The position numbers were made by a program, and so were the translations under genes. From positions 1-26,942 of the forward strand of contig CAZMTT010000008.1 in the NCBI GenBank assembly GCA_964569555.1: a stretch of 26,942 nucleotides of DNA, given 5' to 3'. The stretch's first letter is position 1. Every line of letters begins with the position of its first letter. Shown piece by piece: positions 16,018-23,699 of the stretch. The notes below the pieces were generated by a model, which was not told the origin of the DNA, searched no databases, and worked only from the letters and a program-made list of their open reading frames with translations. Origin of the DNA: G020353235 sp964569555. GTDB taxonomy: Bacteria > Chloroflexota > Dehalococcoidia > Dehalococcoidales > JAUYDJ01.

Positions 16018-17480
16018 TCCCCCAGTGTGCTCTGGGCGGCCTGAATTCGCCTGAGGCAGCGCTCTCTGCCCAGCACCTCCATCGTCTGGAAGAGGGGCGG
16101 TGCCGCCGTTTCCCCGGTGACGGCTACCCTCAGCGTGCCGAAGAGCTGCCCCGTCTTCAAGCCCAGCTCCGCCGCCAGCGGCCGGAGCACCCCCTCCAGA
16201 GACTCAGCATCAAAGGCTTTCAGCTTATTCAGGCTGGCTAAAGATTTATCCAGCGCCTTCAGCGTTGCATCCTGGTTCATTCCCTCACTTATCAACCAGC
16301 CGGCTTTGTAGTCAAGCTTATCGCTGAAGAAGAACTGGCTCAGCTTAACCACCTCAGACAGGGTCTTGGCCCGCTCCTTAATGAGGGGCATAATCTGCCT
16401 GACGTATTTTTTATCCAGCGGGCGCCTGACCTCATCTGGCAGACCTTTCTCTAAAAAGGGAAGCGCTCTTTCGGTGAAGTCATCCTCGCTCAAACTGCGG
16501 ATATAGACGCCGTTCATCCAGTTGAGCTTCTCCTGATTAAAGATAGATGCCGTCTGGCTCACCCGCTCCAGAGAAAAGTTAGCCACCAGCTCCTCCCGGG
16601 GGATGAGTTCGGTCCGGTCATCCAGAGACCAGCCGAGCAGGGCCAGGAAATTGACCATCGCCTCGGGCAGATAGCCGAGCTCCTTGTACTCTATGATAGA
16701 TACGGCGCCGTGCCTTTTGCTCAATTTGGCGCGGTCAGCGCCCAGTATCATGGGCAGGTGGGCAAACTGGGGGGGCTCAAAGCCAAAAGCGTCATACAGC
16801 AGCCGGTGGCGGGGAGCGCTGGAGAGCCACTCCTCCGCCCGCAGGACATGGCTTATCGCCATGAGGTGGTCATCAACCACGTTAGCCAGGTGATAGGTGG
16901 GGTAGCCGTCTGATTTTAATAAAACGAAGTCATCAAGGGTGCTGTTGTCAAAGACCACCTCCCCCCGAATTAAGTCGCTGAAACCGGTCCGACCGCTCAG
17001 GGGAGTCTTGAAGCGGACCACCGGGGTGATGCCCTCTTTCTCTCTGGCTGACCTCTCTTCGGGAGTGAGGTCACGGCAGAGGCGGTCATAGCCCGGCGGC
17101 TGCTTTCGCCTCATTTGCTCGGCGCGCATCTCCTCCAGGCGCTGGGAAGAGCAGTAGCAGTAATAGGCATCTCCCTGGGCAATCAGGTGCTCCGCCATCT
17201 CATGATAGATATCCAGGCGCTGGGACTGAAAGTAGGGGGCATATTCCCCCCCCACCTCCGGCCCCTCATCCCAGTCCATGCCCAGCCACTTCAGGCTGTC
17301 CAGAAGCGCCTCAATAGCACCCTCTACCTTGCGGGTAACATCGGTGTCCTCAATGCGGACAATAAATTTGCCCTTGTAGTGGCGGGCAAAGAGCCAGTTA
17401 AACAGGGCAGTGCGGATATTGCCCACATGGGGAAAACCGGTCGGACTCGGCGCAAAACGGACTCGGATTGAATTAGACAT
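16014..17480 (-). CDS. gltX: Glutamyl-tRNA synthetase
   Basis: This 488-residue class I synthetase charges tRNA-Glu, and in many bacteria also tRNA-Gln for later amidation. The N terminus has RFAPSPTGFPHVGNIRTALFNW, abbreviated here by its HIGH-equivalent PHVGN at residues 17-21. The KMSKS equivalent is KLSKRHG. The helical anticodon-binding part makes up the last third. The ATG at 17480 lies one base after the stop of the upstream DNA methyltransferase gene, with no intergenic promoter and only a weak ribosome binding site. This essential gene may therefore depend on transcription through the restriction-modification module, unless a promoter lies inside it. Confidence 0.97.
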   Translation of the reverse strand: MSNSIRVRFAPSPTGFPHVGNIRTALFNWLFARHYKGKFIVRIEDTDVTRKVEGAIEALLDSLKWLGMDWDEGPEVGGEYAPYFQSQRLDIYHEMAEHLIAQGDAYYCYCSSQRLEEMRAEQMRRKQPPGYDRLCRDLTPEERSAREKEGITPVVRFKTPLSGRTGFSDLIRGEVVFDNSTLDDFVLLKSDGYPTYHLANVVDDHLMAISHVLRAEEWLSSAPRHRLLYDAFGFEPPQFAHLPMILGADRAKLSKRHGAVSIIEYKELGYLPEAMVNFLALLGWSLDDRTELIPREELVANFSLERVSQTASIFNQEKLNWMNGVYIRSLSEDDFTERALPFLEKGLPDEVRRPLDKKYVRQIMPLIKERAKTLSEVVKLSQFFFSDKLDYKAGWLISEGMNQDATLKALDKSLASLNKLKAFDAESLEGVLRPLAAELGLKTGQLFGTLRVAVTGETAAPPLFQTMEVLGRERCLRRIQAAQSTLGD

Positions 17481-17481
17481 C

Positions 17482-18405
17482 CTATTTAAATTCGAATAAT
17501 TTTGGGGACTTAAATTCCAGCAGAAACTTTTGGATTCGCTTTTCGGCTAGTTTTACATATTCCTCACTTACATCATAGCCAACATAATGACGATTTGCCT
17601 TTATTGCTGCTATCGCCGCCTGTCCGCTGCCAACAAATGGGTCTAAAACCACTTCTTCTTCAAAAGTATAAAGCTGAATCAAACGATAAGGCAGCTCTAC
17701 TGGGAAAGGGGCTGGATGACCAACCATGCGAGCTGGTTCTGCTGTAAACTTCCATACACTTTTGGTAAATTCAAGAAACTCTTCCTTTGAGATAGTGCTT
17801 CGCTTTTGAGGAATACCTTTTCTACTAAACATACCTTTTGAAAAAACTAAAATATATTCATGAATATCCCTCAAGATTGGATTAGCAGCCGAAAGCCAGC
17901 TTCCCCAAGCCGTAGAAGGGCTAGAGCTTGAAGCCTTATTCCAGATAATCTCCCCCCTCATGAGGAATCCTAACTCTAACATGTCTTCAATAATAAAGGC
18001 ATGAAGAGGGATATACGGCTTTCTTCCCAAATTGGCAATATTTATACAAGCTCTGCCACCGGGAACAAGCGTTCTATAAACCTCTTTCCAGACCCTTTTC
18101 AAAAATTGCCTATATTCGTGGAGTGTCAAGTTTTCGTCATATTCTTTCCCCACATTGTAGGGAGGTGAAGTAACCATCAAGTGAACGCTACTATCCGGTA
18201 ATTCTTCCATGTTTTCGCTGGTTTTACAAAAGATTCCATCCAAAAATTGAGACGGGACAGGCACTTCTATATATTCGGCTCCTTGCTCCATTGGTAAACC
18301 TTCATACAATTTACTTGCATAAAAGGTGGTTGAATCGTGATTTATCCTTCCTGGTGAACCAAAAGAGCTCGTTTGCGTACCTCTTTTTCTTTGGTGATTT
18401 CCCAA
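17482..18405 (-). CDS. Type II DNA methyltransferase, beta class (probably m4C)
   Basis: This protein of about 307 residues is a site-specific amino-methyltransferase. The catalytic motif TSPPYN (about residues 79-84) comes before the S-adenosylmethionine motif DPFVGSGQ (about 255-262), the order of beta-class enzymes; SPPY favours N4-cytosine methylation but N6-adenine cannot be excluded. The region before the catalytic motif (NHDSTTFYASKLYEGLP) also looks like members of this family. I chose the TTG at 18405, 4 bases after the endonuclease stop and 7 bases after AGGAG; an in-frame TTG at 18432 would overlap the endonuclease by 23 bases. Base composition is clearly richer in A and T than gltX and rluD on either side, a sign of transfer. 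It protects host DNA from the partner nuclease. Confidence 0.9.
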   Translation of the reverse strand: MGNHQRKRGTQTSSFGSPGRINHDSTTFYASKLYEGLPMEQGAEYIEVPVPSQFLDGIFCKTSENMEELPDSSVHLMVTSPPYNVGKEYDENLTLHEYRQFLKRVWKEVYRTLVPGGRACINIANLGRKPYIPLHAFIIEDMLELGFLMRGEIIWNKASSSSPSTAWGSWLSAANPILRDIHEYILVFSKGMFSRKGIPQKRSTISKEEFLEFTKSVWKFTAEPARMVGHPAPFPVELPYRLIQLYTFEEEVVLDPFVGSGQAAIAAIKANRHYVGYDVSEEYVKLAEKRIQKFLLEFKSPKLFEFK

Positions 18406-18409
18406 TTCC

Positions 18410-19042
18410 TCACTCCTCTTTCCAATAATCAACCCATCTTTTATAAGGATGATAATCTATTTCTGGTTTTTGCCAACTTATTTCAATAACTCTAGTCTCC
18501 CCGTCTCTAACCAACCTTGATAAAGCTTCTTTAGTAATTTCAGCACCTCTTGGATTTGTTCCAGCCACAGGAAGCTTGATGTAAGCTTCTCTTCCTATCT
18601 CATCAAATAGTCTCTTCTGAGCCTCCAAAGGTAAATAATAAAATCCACCTCTACCGCTCCAAACAATCTGAACAAGCAAAATATCGCAGCGTGGATAATA
18701 ATTTTCCCTAAATTCCATCGCCTTTTGCGCATCAACAGTCCAAACAAGTTTAACTCCACTAAGCCCTATACCAGTAATTGTTTTAATAGAAATAGGCCGC
18801 CCGAATAGTTCTACGTCGACCTCAGGCTCTATAATGGGAATTTCTGTTTTTACATTGTCCTCCCCAAATTTGTAAATGAGCAAGGCAATTATAACCTTCT
18901 CACGAACCGACCCGACCTCCATCCCAATCTTGCCAGCCCGGGAGCTCTCCAATTCAGCAAGTCGATAGAAATAAGGTAATTTCCTCTTTATCTTGCTTAT
19001 AAGTGCTTCATCTTCAAATATTGCAGTCAAACGATTAGCCAA
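18410..19042 (-). CDS. Type II restriction endonuclease, possibly ThaI-like
   Basis: This 210-residue protein is next to and upstream of the DNA methyltransferase in one operon, which fits the nuclease of a type II pair. A possible PD-(D/E)xK core is seen: E42 in a helix (GMEVGSVREK), D76 in EPEVDVELF and K87 in ISIKT, with serine at the usual acidic position of the ExK half. The SSRAGKIG opening and the overall layout remind me of the ThaI family (ThaI itself cuts CGCG), but I cannot confirm this without a profile search. The start is TTG at 19042 with a weak GGGG ribosome binding site; a minus-strand TATAGT lies at 19068-19063. It is A+T-rich like the methyltransferase. Confidence 0.75.
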   Translation of the reverse strand: MANRLTAIFEDEALISKIKRKLPYFYRLAELESSRAGKIGMEVGSVREKVIIALLIYKFGEDNVKTEIPIIEPEVDVELFGRPISIKTITGIGLSGVKLVWTVDAQKAMEFRENYYPRCDILLVQIVWSGRGGFYYLPLEAQKRLFDEIGREAYIKLPVAGTNPRGAEITKEALSRLVRDGETRVIEISWQKPEIDYHPYKRWVDYWKEE

Positions 19043-19062
19043 CTTATTACCCCATTTCTTTT

Positions 19063-19068
19063 ACTATA
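19063..19068 (-). promoter_or_regulatory. Possible -10 box of the restriction-modification operon
   Basis: TATAGT on the minus strand lies 20 bases before the TTG start of the endonuclease, in the 60-base gap after rluD. No convincing -35 box accompanies it. Confidence 0.3.
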
Positions 19069-19102
19069 GTGCACTTTACTAATTCTACCACCCCTCGTCA
19101 TT

Positions 19103-19993
19103 CTAGGCTATATCTTCCAGCGCTTTGGCTAAGTCAGCGGGGAGGTCGGAGGTGAACTCCACATACTCGCGGGTGGTGGGGTGGGTGAAGCCGAGGCGGG
19201 AGGCATGGAGGAACTGGCGGGCTAAAAAGGGTGACTTTACCCCGTAGATTTTATCGCCGACCACCGGGAAGCCGATGGCGGCGAGGTGGACCCGAATCTG
19301 GTGGGTGCGCCCCGTCTTGGGCCTGACTTCAAGCAGGGTATGCTTGCCGATATAGTTGATTACCTGATACTCGGTGCGTGCCTCCCTGCCATCGGTCACC
19401 ACCGCCATGCGCTTCCGGTTATGGGGGTCGCGCCCGATGGCGGCGTCAATGGCACCCCGCTCCGGCGTGAGCTGCCCCTTGACCAGTACCAGATAGGATT
19501 TGCTCACCAGATGGGCCTTGAACTGGCCGGCTAAATCCTGCTGGGCTGAGCTATTCTTCGCCACCACCATCAGCCCCGAGGTGTCTTTGTCCAGCCGGTG
19601 CACAATGCCGGGACGCAGCGTGTCGCCGGGAAGCTCGGGAAAGCGGGCTATAATGGCATTGACCAGGGTATGGCTGGGGTGCCCCGGGGCGGGGTAAACG
19701 GTCAGCCCGGGGGGCTTGTCAATAACCAGCAGGTCATCGTCCTGGTAGACAATATCCAGCGGGATTGCCTCGGGAGAAAGGGAGGTGGGTGGGGCGGGGG
19801 GAACGATAATATCAACCCTATCATTAATATTCAGTCTGGCGCTTGCCTTAGCCCGCCGGTCGTTAACCCTGATTTTGCCCTCGGCGATAAGCTTCTGGGC
19901 ATGGGTGCGGGAGAGCTCGGGACACTTCTCGCCGACATACTTATCCAGACGAACCCCGGGGCTATCAACCACAAAACTGTACTCTTTGTCCAT
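19103..19993 (-). CDS. rluD: RluA/RluD-family 23S rRNA pseudouridine synthase
   Basis: This protein of about 296 residues has an N-terminal S4 RNA-binding domain (VRLDKYVGE through KIRVNDRRAKAS) and a pseudouridine synthase domain with the catalytic HRLDKDTSGL motif, VLVKG, and the closing RTHQIRVHLAAIGFPVVGD block. Such enzymes isomerise uridines in 23S rRNA (RluD: 1911, 1915 and 1917 in E. coli numbering); the exact target here is inferred. I chose the ATG at 19993, one base after the lspA stop, over an in-frame TTG at 20008 inside lspA. It is the third gene of a traR-lspA-rluD operon. Confidence 0.93.
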   Translation of the reverse strand: MDKEYSFVVDSPGVRLDKYVGEKCPELSRTHAQKLIAEGKIRVNDRRAKASARLNINDRVDIIVPPAPPTSLSPEAIPLDIVYQDDDLLVIDKPPGLTVYPAPGHPSHTLVNAIIARFPELPGDTLRPGIVHRLDKDTSGLMVVAKNSSAQQDLAGQFKAHLVSKSYLVLVKGQLTPERGAIDAAIGRDPHNRKRMAVVTDGREARTEYQVINYIGKHTLLEVRPKTGRTHQIRVHLAAIGFPVVGDKIYGVKSPFLARQFLHASRLGFTHPTTREYVEFTSDLPADLAKALEDIA

Positions 19994-19994
19994 G

Positions 19995-20489
19995 CTAACT
20001 CTTCTCAACCCGGGCCAGGCGAAAGAAGAGGTAAATAACCAGCATTGCCCCTATGCTCAGGGCGGAGTCAGCGATGTTAAAAGCCGGCCAGACCGTGAAA
20101 TCGATAAAATCGGTAACCTCGCCAAAACGGAGCCGGTCAATCAGGTTGCCGGCGGCACCGCCCAGAATCAAGCCCAGGGCGATACCACCCAGCCCGCTAT
20201 AGAAAAGGGGATAGCGCCGGTAAATAATCAGGGCATAGGCGAGCAGCAGGATGACGCTGAGCAGGGCAACTACGGCCAGGAGCGGTGAATGACCCGGAAA
20301 CAGCCCAAAGGCGGCGCCGGTATTACGAATATGGGTAATACTGAAAAAACCGGCCTGGAATATATCATGCCCTTCGGGGTAGGCTCTTATCCATACCTTG
20401 CTCAGCTGGTCGGTAGCTACCACCAGCGAGGCGATAAGAAAAAGAAGAACCTGCCACCACCCACTGCGGGGCTCACTTGCCTTTTGCAT
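19995..20489 (-). CDS. lspA: Lipoprotein signal peptidase (signal peptidase II)
   Basis: This 164-residue membrane protein removes signal peptides from prolipoproteins after lipidation. Four hydrophobic helices are visible, and the two catalytic aspartates lie in GNLIDR and FNIADS. TDQLSKVW and the NTGAAFG block are further family marks. The ATG at 20489 overlaps the end of the upstream zinc-finger gene by 17 bases, and rluD follows after one base, so the three genes are translated together. The lspA-rluD pairing is common in bacteria. Confidence 0.97.
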   Translation of the reverse strand: MQKASEPRSGWWQVLLFLIASLVVATDQLSKVWIRAYPEGHDIFQAGFFSITHIRNTGAAFGLFPGHSPLLAVVALLSVILLLAYALIIYRRYPLFYSGLGGIALGLILGGAAGNLIDRLRFGEVTDFIDFTVWPAFNIADSALSIGAMLVIYLFFRLARVEKS

Positions 20490-20841
20490 TCTTTGCCTGT
20501 TTCGCCTTACAGCTCAGGCACAGGTTTGCCTGGGGAAGCGCCTCCAGACGGTCCGGGTCAATTTTTTGCCCGCAAATATCACAAAGACCATAGGTATCCT
20601 GGTCAAATTTCTCCAAAGCGCGCTCCACCTCAGCCAGCTGCTCTCTCAGCCTTTTCTCAAAGGCCAGCCGCTTCTCTAGCTCAAAGGCTTCGGTAGCCTC
20701 CTCTTCCCTCTTGCCAAAGGGGCTACCTTCCCGTCTCTCATCAAAAGGACGGATGCTTGCTTTTATCTGCTCTAACTCATCGAGTAAGCGTTTGCGCTCA
20801 CTCTCCAGCCGGGAGCGAAGTAGGTTCGATTCTGTAGTCAC
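20473..20841 (-). CDS. TraR/DksA-family zinc-finger regulator
   Basis: This 122-residue protein has a long charged helical N-terminal part (about residues 5-85, likely a coiled-coil hairpin) and a C4 zinc finger, CDICGQ...CLSCK, near the C terminus. This is the TraR/DksA build. Members bind the RNA polymerase secondary channel and in proteobacteria act with ppGpp; in other phyla the target is less well known. The helical tip residues that define true DksA were not established here, so I leave out the symbol. The GTG start at 20841 follows GGAGG by 8 bases. It is the first gene of the operon with lspA and rluD. Confidence 0.9.
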   Translation of the reverse strand: MTTESNLLRSRLESERKRLLDELEQIKASIRPFDERREGSPFGKREEEATEAFELEKRLAFEKRLREQLAEVERALEKFDQDTYGLCDICGQKIDPDRLEALPQANLCLSCKAKQAKNAKGK

Positions 20842-20953
20842 CGGTTTTGCCTCCTATTTACCCGTCAAGCCCCGATTTTTATCTGCTTTGTGCTGACGGA
20901 TACGTTACCTTACAATATAGTGATCTTGAAAAGAGAAATGCTTGAAGGACGGA

Positions 20954-21721
20954 TTAGTCTAACATCAGTCGTAGCTGGCGAATGGTACTGACGGCCTGCC
21001 CGCGCCAGTGATTATTGGCGAAGACAAAGGTCCTCTCCACCATGCTATCCAGCTTACGAATCCTGGGCACCCACTCACCGAGTTCCTGCGGCGTATAGCT
21101 GTAATCATACCTCTCATAGGCATGTTCGTGCTGCCACCATTTGGCACTATTTCGACCGTGAAAGCGGACATAGCCGATATCACTGGTTGCCTCAGCTATT
21201 GGCGGCAGGAGGTTGGGCAGCGGTGGCTCATCAACACAACAGAAACCCAAATCCAGCTGATGCAGCCAGTCAAACACCTCACTGCGTAACCAGCCGGCGT
21301 TACGCAGTTCAACCACCACCGGTAGCTCACCCAACTGCTCCCTTACCCACCGGAGATAATCCCAGTTACGTTGATTCAGTCTGAAGCTGTAGGGGAACTG
21401 CGCCAGGATACAGCCCAGCTTGCCGGCACTGATAACCGGCTCCAGCATCTGGCAGAAAGCCTCAAAAACAGCGGCGTTATCCTCCTGCTGGTGAGTCATC
21501 TGCTGGTTCGCCTTAACCGAAAACAGGAAGCCTTCATCCGTTTTCTCGCTCATTGCCTGCAGGGTAGATGGCTTGGGCAGGGCGTAAAAGGTTGAGTTCA
21601 CCTCACAGGAATTGAACTCACGGGCATAATAGACCAGCCATTCCCGCTTAGGCATGCCTACCGGGTAAAAGGCGCCCACCCAATCATCATAGCTGAAGCC
21701 AGAAGTACCGAAGTATATCAC
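20954..21721 (-). CDS. DUF72 (YecE-family) protein
   Basis: This 255-residue protein begins MIYFGTSGFSYDDWVGAFYP, the usual opening of the DUF72/YecE family, which has a TIM-barrel fold. Further family blocks are FNSCEVNSTFYALP, FLFSVKANQQMTHQ, the ILAQFPYSF strand, VVELRNAGW, YVRFHGRN and the closing FVFANNHWRGQAV. The biochemical function is not established. The start is GTG at 21721. A promoter with its -10 box ending 6 bases before the GTG suggests a leaderless transcript. It is divergent from the next operon and about 110 bases from the traR-like gene. Confidence 0.95.
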   Translation of the reverse strand: MIYFGTSGFSYDDWVGAFYPVGMPKREWLVYYAREFNSCEVNSTFYALPKPSTLQAMSEKTDEGFLFSVKANQQMTHQQEDNAAVFEAFCQMLEPVISAGKLGCILAQFPYSFRLNQRNWDYLRWVREQLGELPVVVELRNAGWLRSEVFDWLHQLDLGFCCVDEPPLPNLLPPIAEATSDIGYVRFHGRNSAKWWQHEHAYERYDYSYTPQELGEWVPRIRKLDSMVERTFVFANNHWRGQAVSTIRQLRLMLD

Positions 21722-21727
21722 ACCCTA

Positions 21728-21756
21728 AATGTAGCCAATTTAAGCCATTTAGTCAA
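21728..21756 (-). promoter_or_regulatory. Promoter of the DUF72 gene, predicted leaderless
   Basis: On the minus strand TTGACT (21756-21751) and TACATT (21733-21728) are exactly 17 bases apart. Only 6 bases lie between the -10 box and the GTG start, so transcription would begin at or near the start codon. Confidence 0.65.
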
Positions 21757-21806
21757 TACCCAGACCGCATTTTTCAGTTTCGTCGAGCCCCGCTGGCAAG
21801 AGTATG

Positions 21807-21835
21807 TTGGCAAAGTCAGCCGTTTCCGTTATGAT
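21807..21835 (+). promoter_or_regulatory. Promoter of the MTH1187-type gene and membrane protein gene
   Basis: TTGGCA (21807-21812) and TATGAT (21830-21835) are exactly 17 bases apart. The start codon at 21856 lies 20 bases downstream, after GGAGGTGA, so this message has a normal short leader. It is back-to-back with the DUF72 promoter. Confidence 0.7.
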
Positions 21836-21855
21836 AGTAAGCGGAGGTGACCGAT

Positions 21856-22155
21856 ATGAGGGAGTGGGTTATTGCCGATGTGCGCGTTATCCCCCTGGGC
21901 ACGGCGACACCCAGTGTCAGCCCCTATATCGCGGCCTGCCTTGATGTCATCAAACAGGCGAAAGGCATCAGCTATCAGCTGACCGGCATGGGGACGATCA
22001 TCGAGGGGCCTCTGGCACAGGTACTGGAGCTGGTCCAGAAGGTGCACGAGGTGCCCTTCACTAAAGGGGCACAGCGAGTGGTTACCCTCATCAGCATCGA
22101 CGACCGCCGCGATAAGCGGGTAACCGCTGAGGATAAAGTCAAGGCGGTAAGCTAA
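21856..22155 (+). CDS. MTH1187/YqgV-family thiamine-binding protein (DUF77)
   Basis: This protein of 99 residues is of the size and pattern of the MTH1187/YkoF-like family: VRVIPLGTATPSVSPYIAA near the start, YQLTGMGTIIEG in the middle (the T-x-M-G-T block) and VVTLISIDDRRDK near the end. Characterised relatives form ferredoxin-like dimers that bind thiamine or related compounds in the cytoplasm. I chose the ATG at 21856, 5 bases after GGAGGTGA; a GTG at 21847 would overlap that ribosome binding site. It is followed after 9 bases by an unknown membrane protein, probably in one transcript. Confidence 0.88.
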   Translation: MREWVIADVRVIPLGTATPSVSPYIAACLDVIKQAKGISYQLTGMGTIIEGPLAQVLELVQKVHEVPFTKGAQRVVTLISIDDRRDKRVTAEDKVKAVS

Positions 22156-22164
22156 GCCACTAAA

Positions 22165-22812
22165 ATGCTGAGACAAATCGCCAGCGAGCTGAAAAACCAC
22201 GCCCCCTTCACCATTCTGGGCGCCATCTCCGGCATTTTCATCATGGTCTTCATCATCCTGGTTAAAATGCCGACTGAGATTTCCTACTTCGCTTTCTATA
22301 CCCTGCACCCGCTACATGTTGTCTTAAGTGCCATCGTGACCACCGCCATGTACCGCAAATACGGTCACCGCCAAATCTGGAAAGCCATTCTGGTCGGCTA
22401 CACCGGTTCAATCGGTATCGCTACGTTAAGTGACGCCATTATGCCTCATCTGGGTGGCATCATGCTCGGGGTACAAATGGAGTTTGAAATACCATTCATT
22501 GAAACCGAAGCAATTCCCGTTATCGGCATAGCTAAATGGCAAGTTGTCAACGCGGCCGCGCTGGTCGGTATCATTATCGGCTACCTAAGGCCGACCACCA
22601 AAATCCCGCACCTCGGTCATGTCTTCTTGAGCACCTGGGCGTCCATGTTCTATTTCACCGCCTTCGGCACTCCCTGGTTGATTCCCTTACTCCCCCTCAT
22701 CTTCCTGTTCCTGTTCCTTTCCGTCTGGATTCCCTGCTGCACCAGCGACATCGTGTTTCCGCTGCTGCTGAGCGGGAAGGGAGCAGCCGAGATTCACCAT
22801 GAACATCATTAG
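22165..22812 (+). CDS. Polytopic membrane protein of unknown function with His-rich tail
   Basis: This 215-residue protein is not recognised. About six hydrophobic segments are visible, including TILGAISGIFIMVFIILV, HPLHVVLSAIVTTAMY, KAILVGYTGSIGIATLSDAI, AALVGIIIGYL and LLPLIFLFLFLSVWIP. Possible metal or redox residues are HPLH, SDAIMPHLGG, a CC pair in WIPCCTSDIVFPLL and the tail EIHHEHH. It lies 9 bases after the thiamine-binding protein gene and so shares its promoter, which suggests transport or sensing linked to a small molecule; this is inference only. Size and helix number would also suit an ECF-type substrate-binding component, but no S-component motif could be recognised. Confidence 0.75.
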   Translation: MLRQIASELKNHAPFTILGAISGIFIMVFIILVKMPTEISYFAFYTLHPLHVVLSAIVTTAMYRKYGHRQIWKAILVGYTGSIGIATLSDAIMPHLGGIMLGVQMEFEIPFIETEAIPVIGIAKWQVVNAAALVGIIIGYLRPTTKIPHLGHVFLSTWASMFYFTAFGTPWLIPLLPLIFLFLFLSVWIPCCTSDIVFPLLLSGKGAAEIHHEHH

Positions 22813-22813
22813 A

Positions 22814-22833
22814 TAGTTGTTCACAGCCAACTA
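22814..22833. promoter_or_regulatory. Inverted repeat overlapping the -35 box of the COG1237 gene
   Basis: TAGTTG and CAACTA form a 6-bp inverted repeat with an 8-base spacer, and it overlaps the -35 box of the following promoter. It could be an operator or merely a weak hairpin after the upstream gene. Confidence 0.3.
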
Positions 22834-22845
22834 ATAAACTATAAT
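22817..22845 (+). promoter_or_regulatory. Promoter of the COG1237 MBL hydrolase gene
   Basis: TTGTTC (22817-22822) and a perfect TATAAT (22840-22845) are exactly 17 bases apart. The ATG at 22855 lies 9 bases after the -10 box, so the leader would be at most a few bases long and no clear Shine-Dalgarno is available. Confidence 0.6.
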
Positions 22846-22854
22846 CAGTGAGAA

Positions 22855-23688
22855 ATGGGACTCCGGATTACCACCCTGAGTGAAAATACCGCCGGCCGGG
22901 GGCTGCTGGCGGAGTGGGGACTGAGCTTCCTCATCGAATCGGATGGCATAACCATCCTGCTGGACGCCGGCAAGAGCATCGTCGCCAGCCATAATGCCGA
23001 TACCCTGGGCATTGACCTGAGCCGGGTGGATAAAATTATTTTAAGTCACGGCCACTCCGACCACACCGGCGGCCTGAAACAGGTGCTGCGCAAGATTAAT
23101 AAAGAGATAGAGATAATCGCCCACCCCGACATCTGGGCAGTTAAGTACCGCCACCACGAAGGCAAAGAGGACCGGCCGATGGGCATCCCCTTTCCCCGCC
23201 CGGAGCTGGAGAGCCTGGGCGCCCGATTTAATTTAACCACCGAGCCGGTAGCCATAACCGACCGCATCATGACCAGCGGCGAGATTCCGATGACCAACGA
23301 CTTCGAGGAGCTGGACAGCGGCCTTTTCGTCAGCGAAGACGCCGGCTCCAGACCGGATGAGCTCCTTGATGACCTGGCCCTGTTCATCAAGACCGAGCCG
23401 GGGCTGGTGGTCATTCTGGGCTGCGCCCACCACGGCATCATCAACACCCTGCACCACGCCCAGAAGCTGACCGGAATAAAACCGATTCACGCCGTGCTGG
23501 GCGGGGCGCACCTGCTCTACGCCTCTGAAGAGCGAATCCGGCTGACGGTCAAGGCCCTGAAGGAGCTTGATGTCAAAAAACTGGGGCTGTGCCACTGCAC
23601 CAGCCTGCCCGCCACCTGTGTCCTGGCGCGGGAGTTCGGCGAGCGCTTCTTCTTCAACAACACCGGCACGGTTACCGAGTTGCCCTGA
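22855..23688 (+). CDS. MBL-fold hydrolase, COG1237 family (beta-RFAP synthase-like annotation)
   Basis: This 277-residue protein carries the metal motif SHGHSDHTGGL, that is HxHxDH, preceded by LLDAGKS and followed by GCAHHGIINTL, VLGGAHLLYAS and a C-terminal LCHCTSLPA block. This pattern is typical of COG1237, often named 7,8-dihydropterin-6-methyl-4-(beta-D-ribofuranosyl)-aminobenzene 5'-phosphate synthase because of archaeal relatives. The true substrate in bacteria is not settled. The active-site motif is intact, unlike the MBL protein at 2147-2779. It has its own promoter and is followed after 11 bases by pyrD. Confidence 0.9.
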   Translation: MGLRITTLSENTAGRGLLAEWGLSFLIESDGITILLDAGKSIVASHNADTLGIDLSRVDKIILSHGHSDHTGGLKQVLRKINKEIEIIAHPDIWAVKYRHHEGKEDRPMGIPFPRPELESLGARFNLTTEPVAITDRIMTSGEIPMTNDFEELDSGLFVSEDAGSRPDELLDDLALFIKTEPGLVVILGCAHHGIINTLHHAQKLTGIKPIHAVLGGAHLLYASEERIRLTVKALKELDVKKLGLCHCTSLPATCVLAREFGERFFFNNTGTVTELP

Positions 23689-23699
23689 GAAACTAAATT

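Noticed and set aside
17482..19042. Phage or integrative element around the restriction-modification pair
   Set aside because: No integrase, transposase, tRNA target or flanking direct repeat is visible; only the two genes differ in composition.
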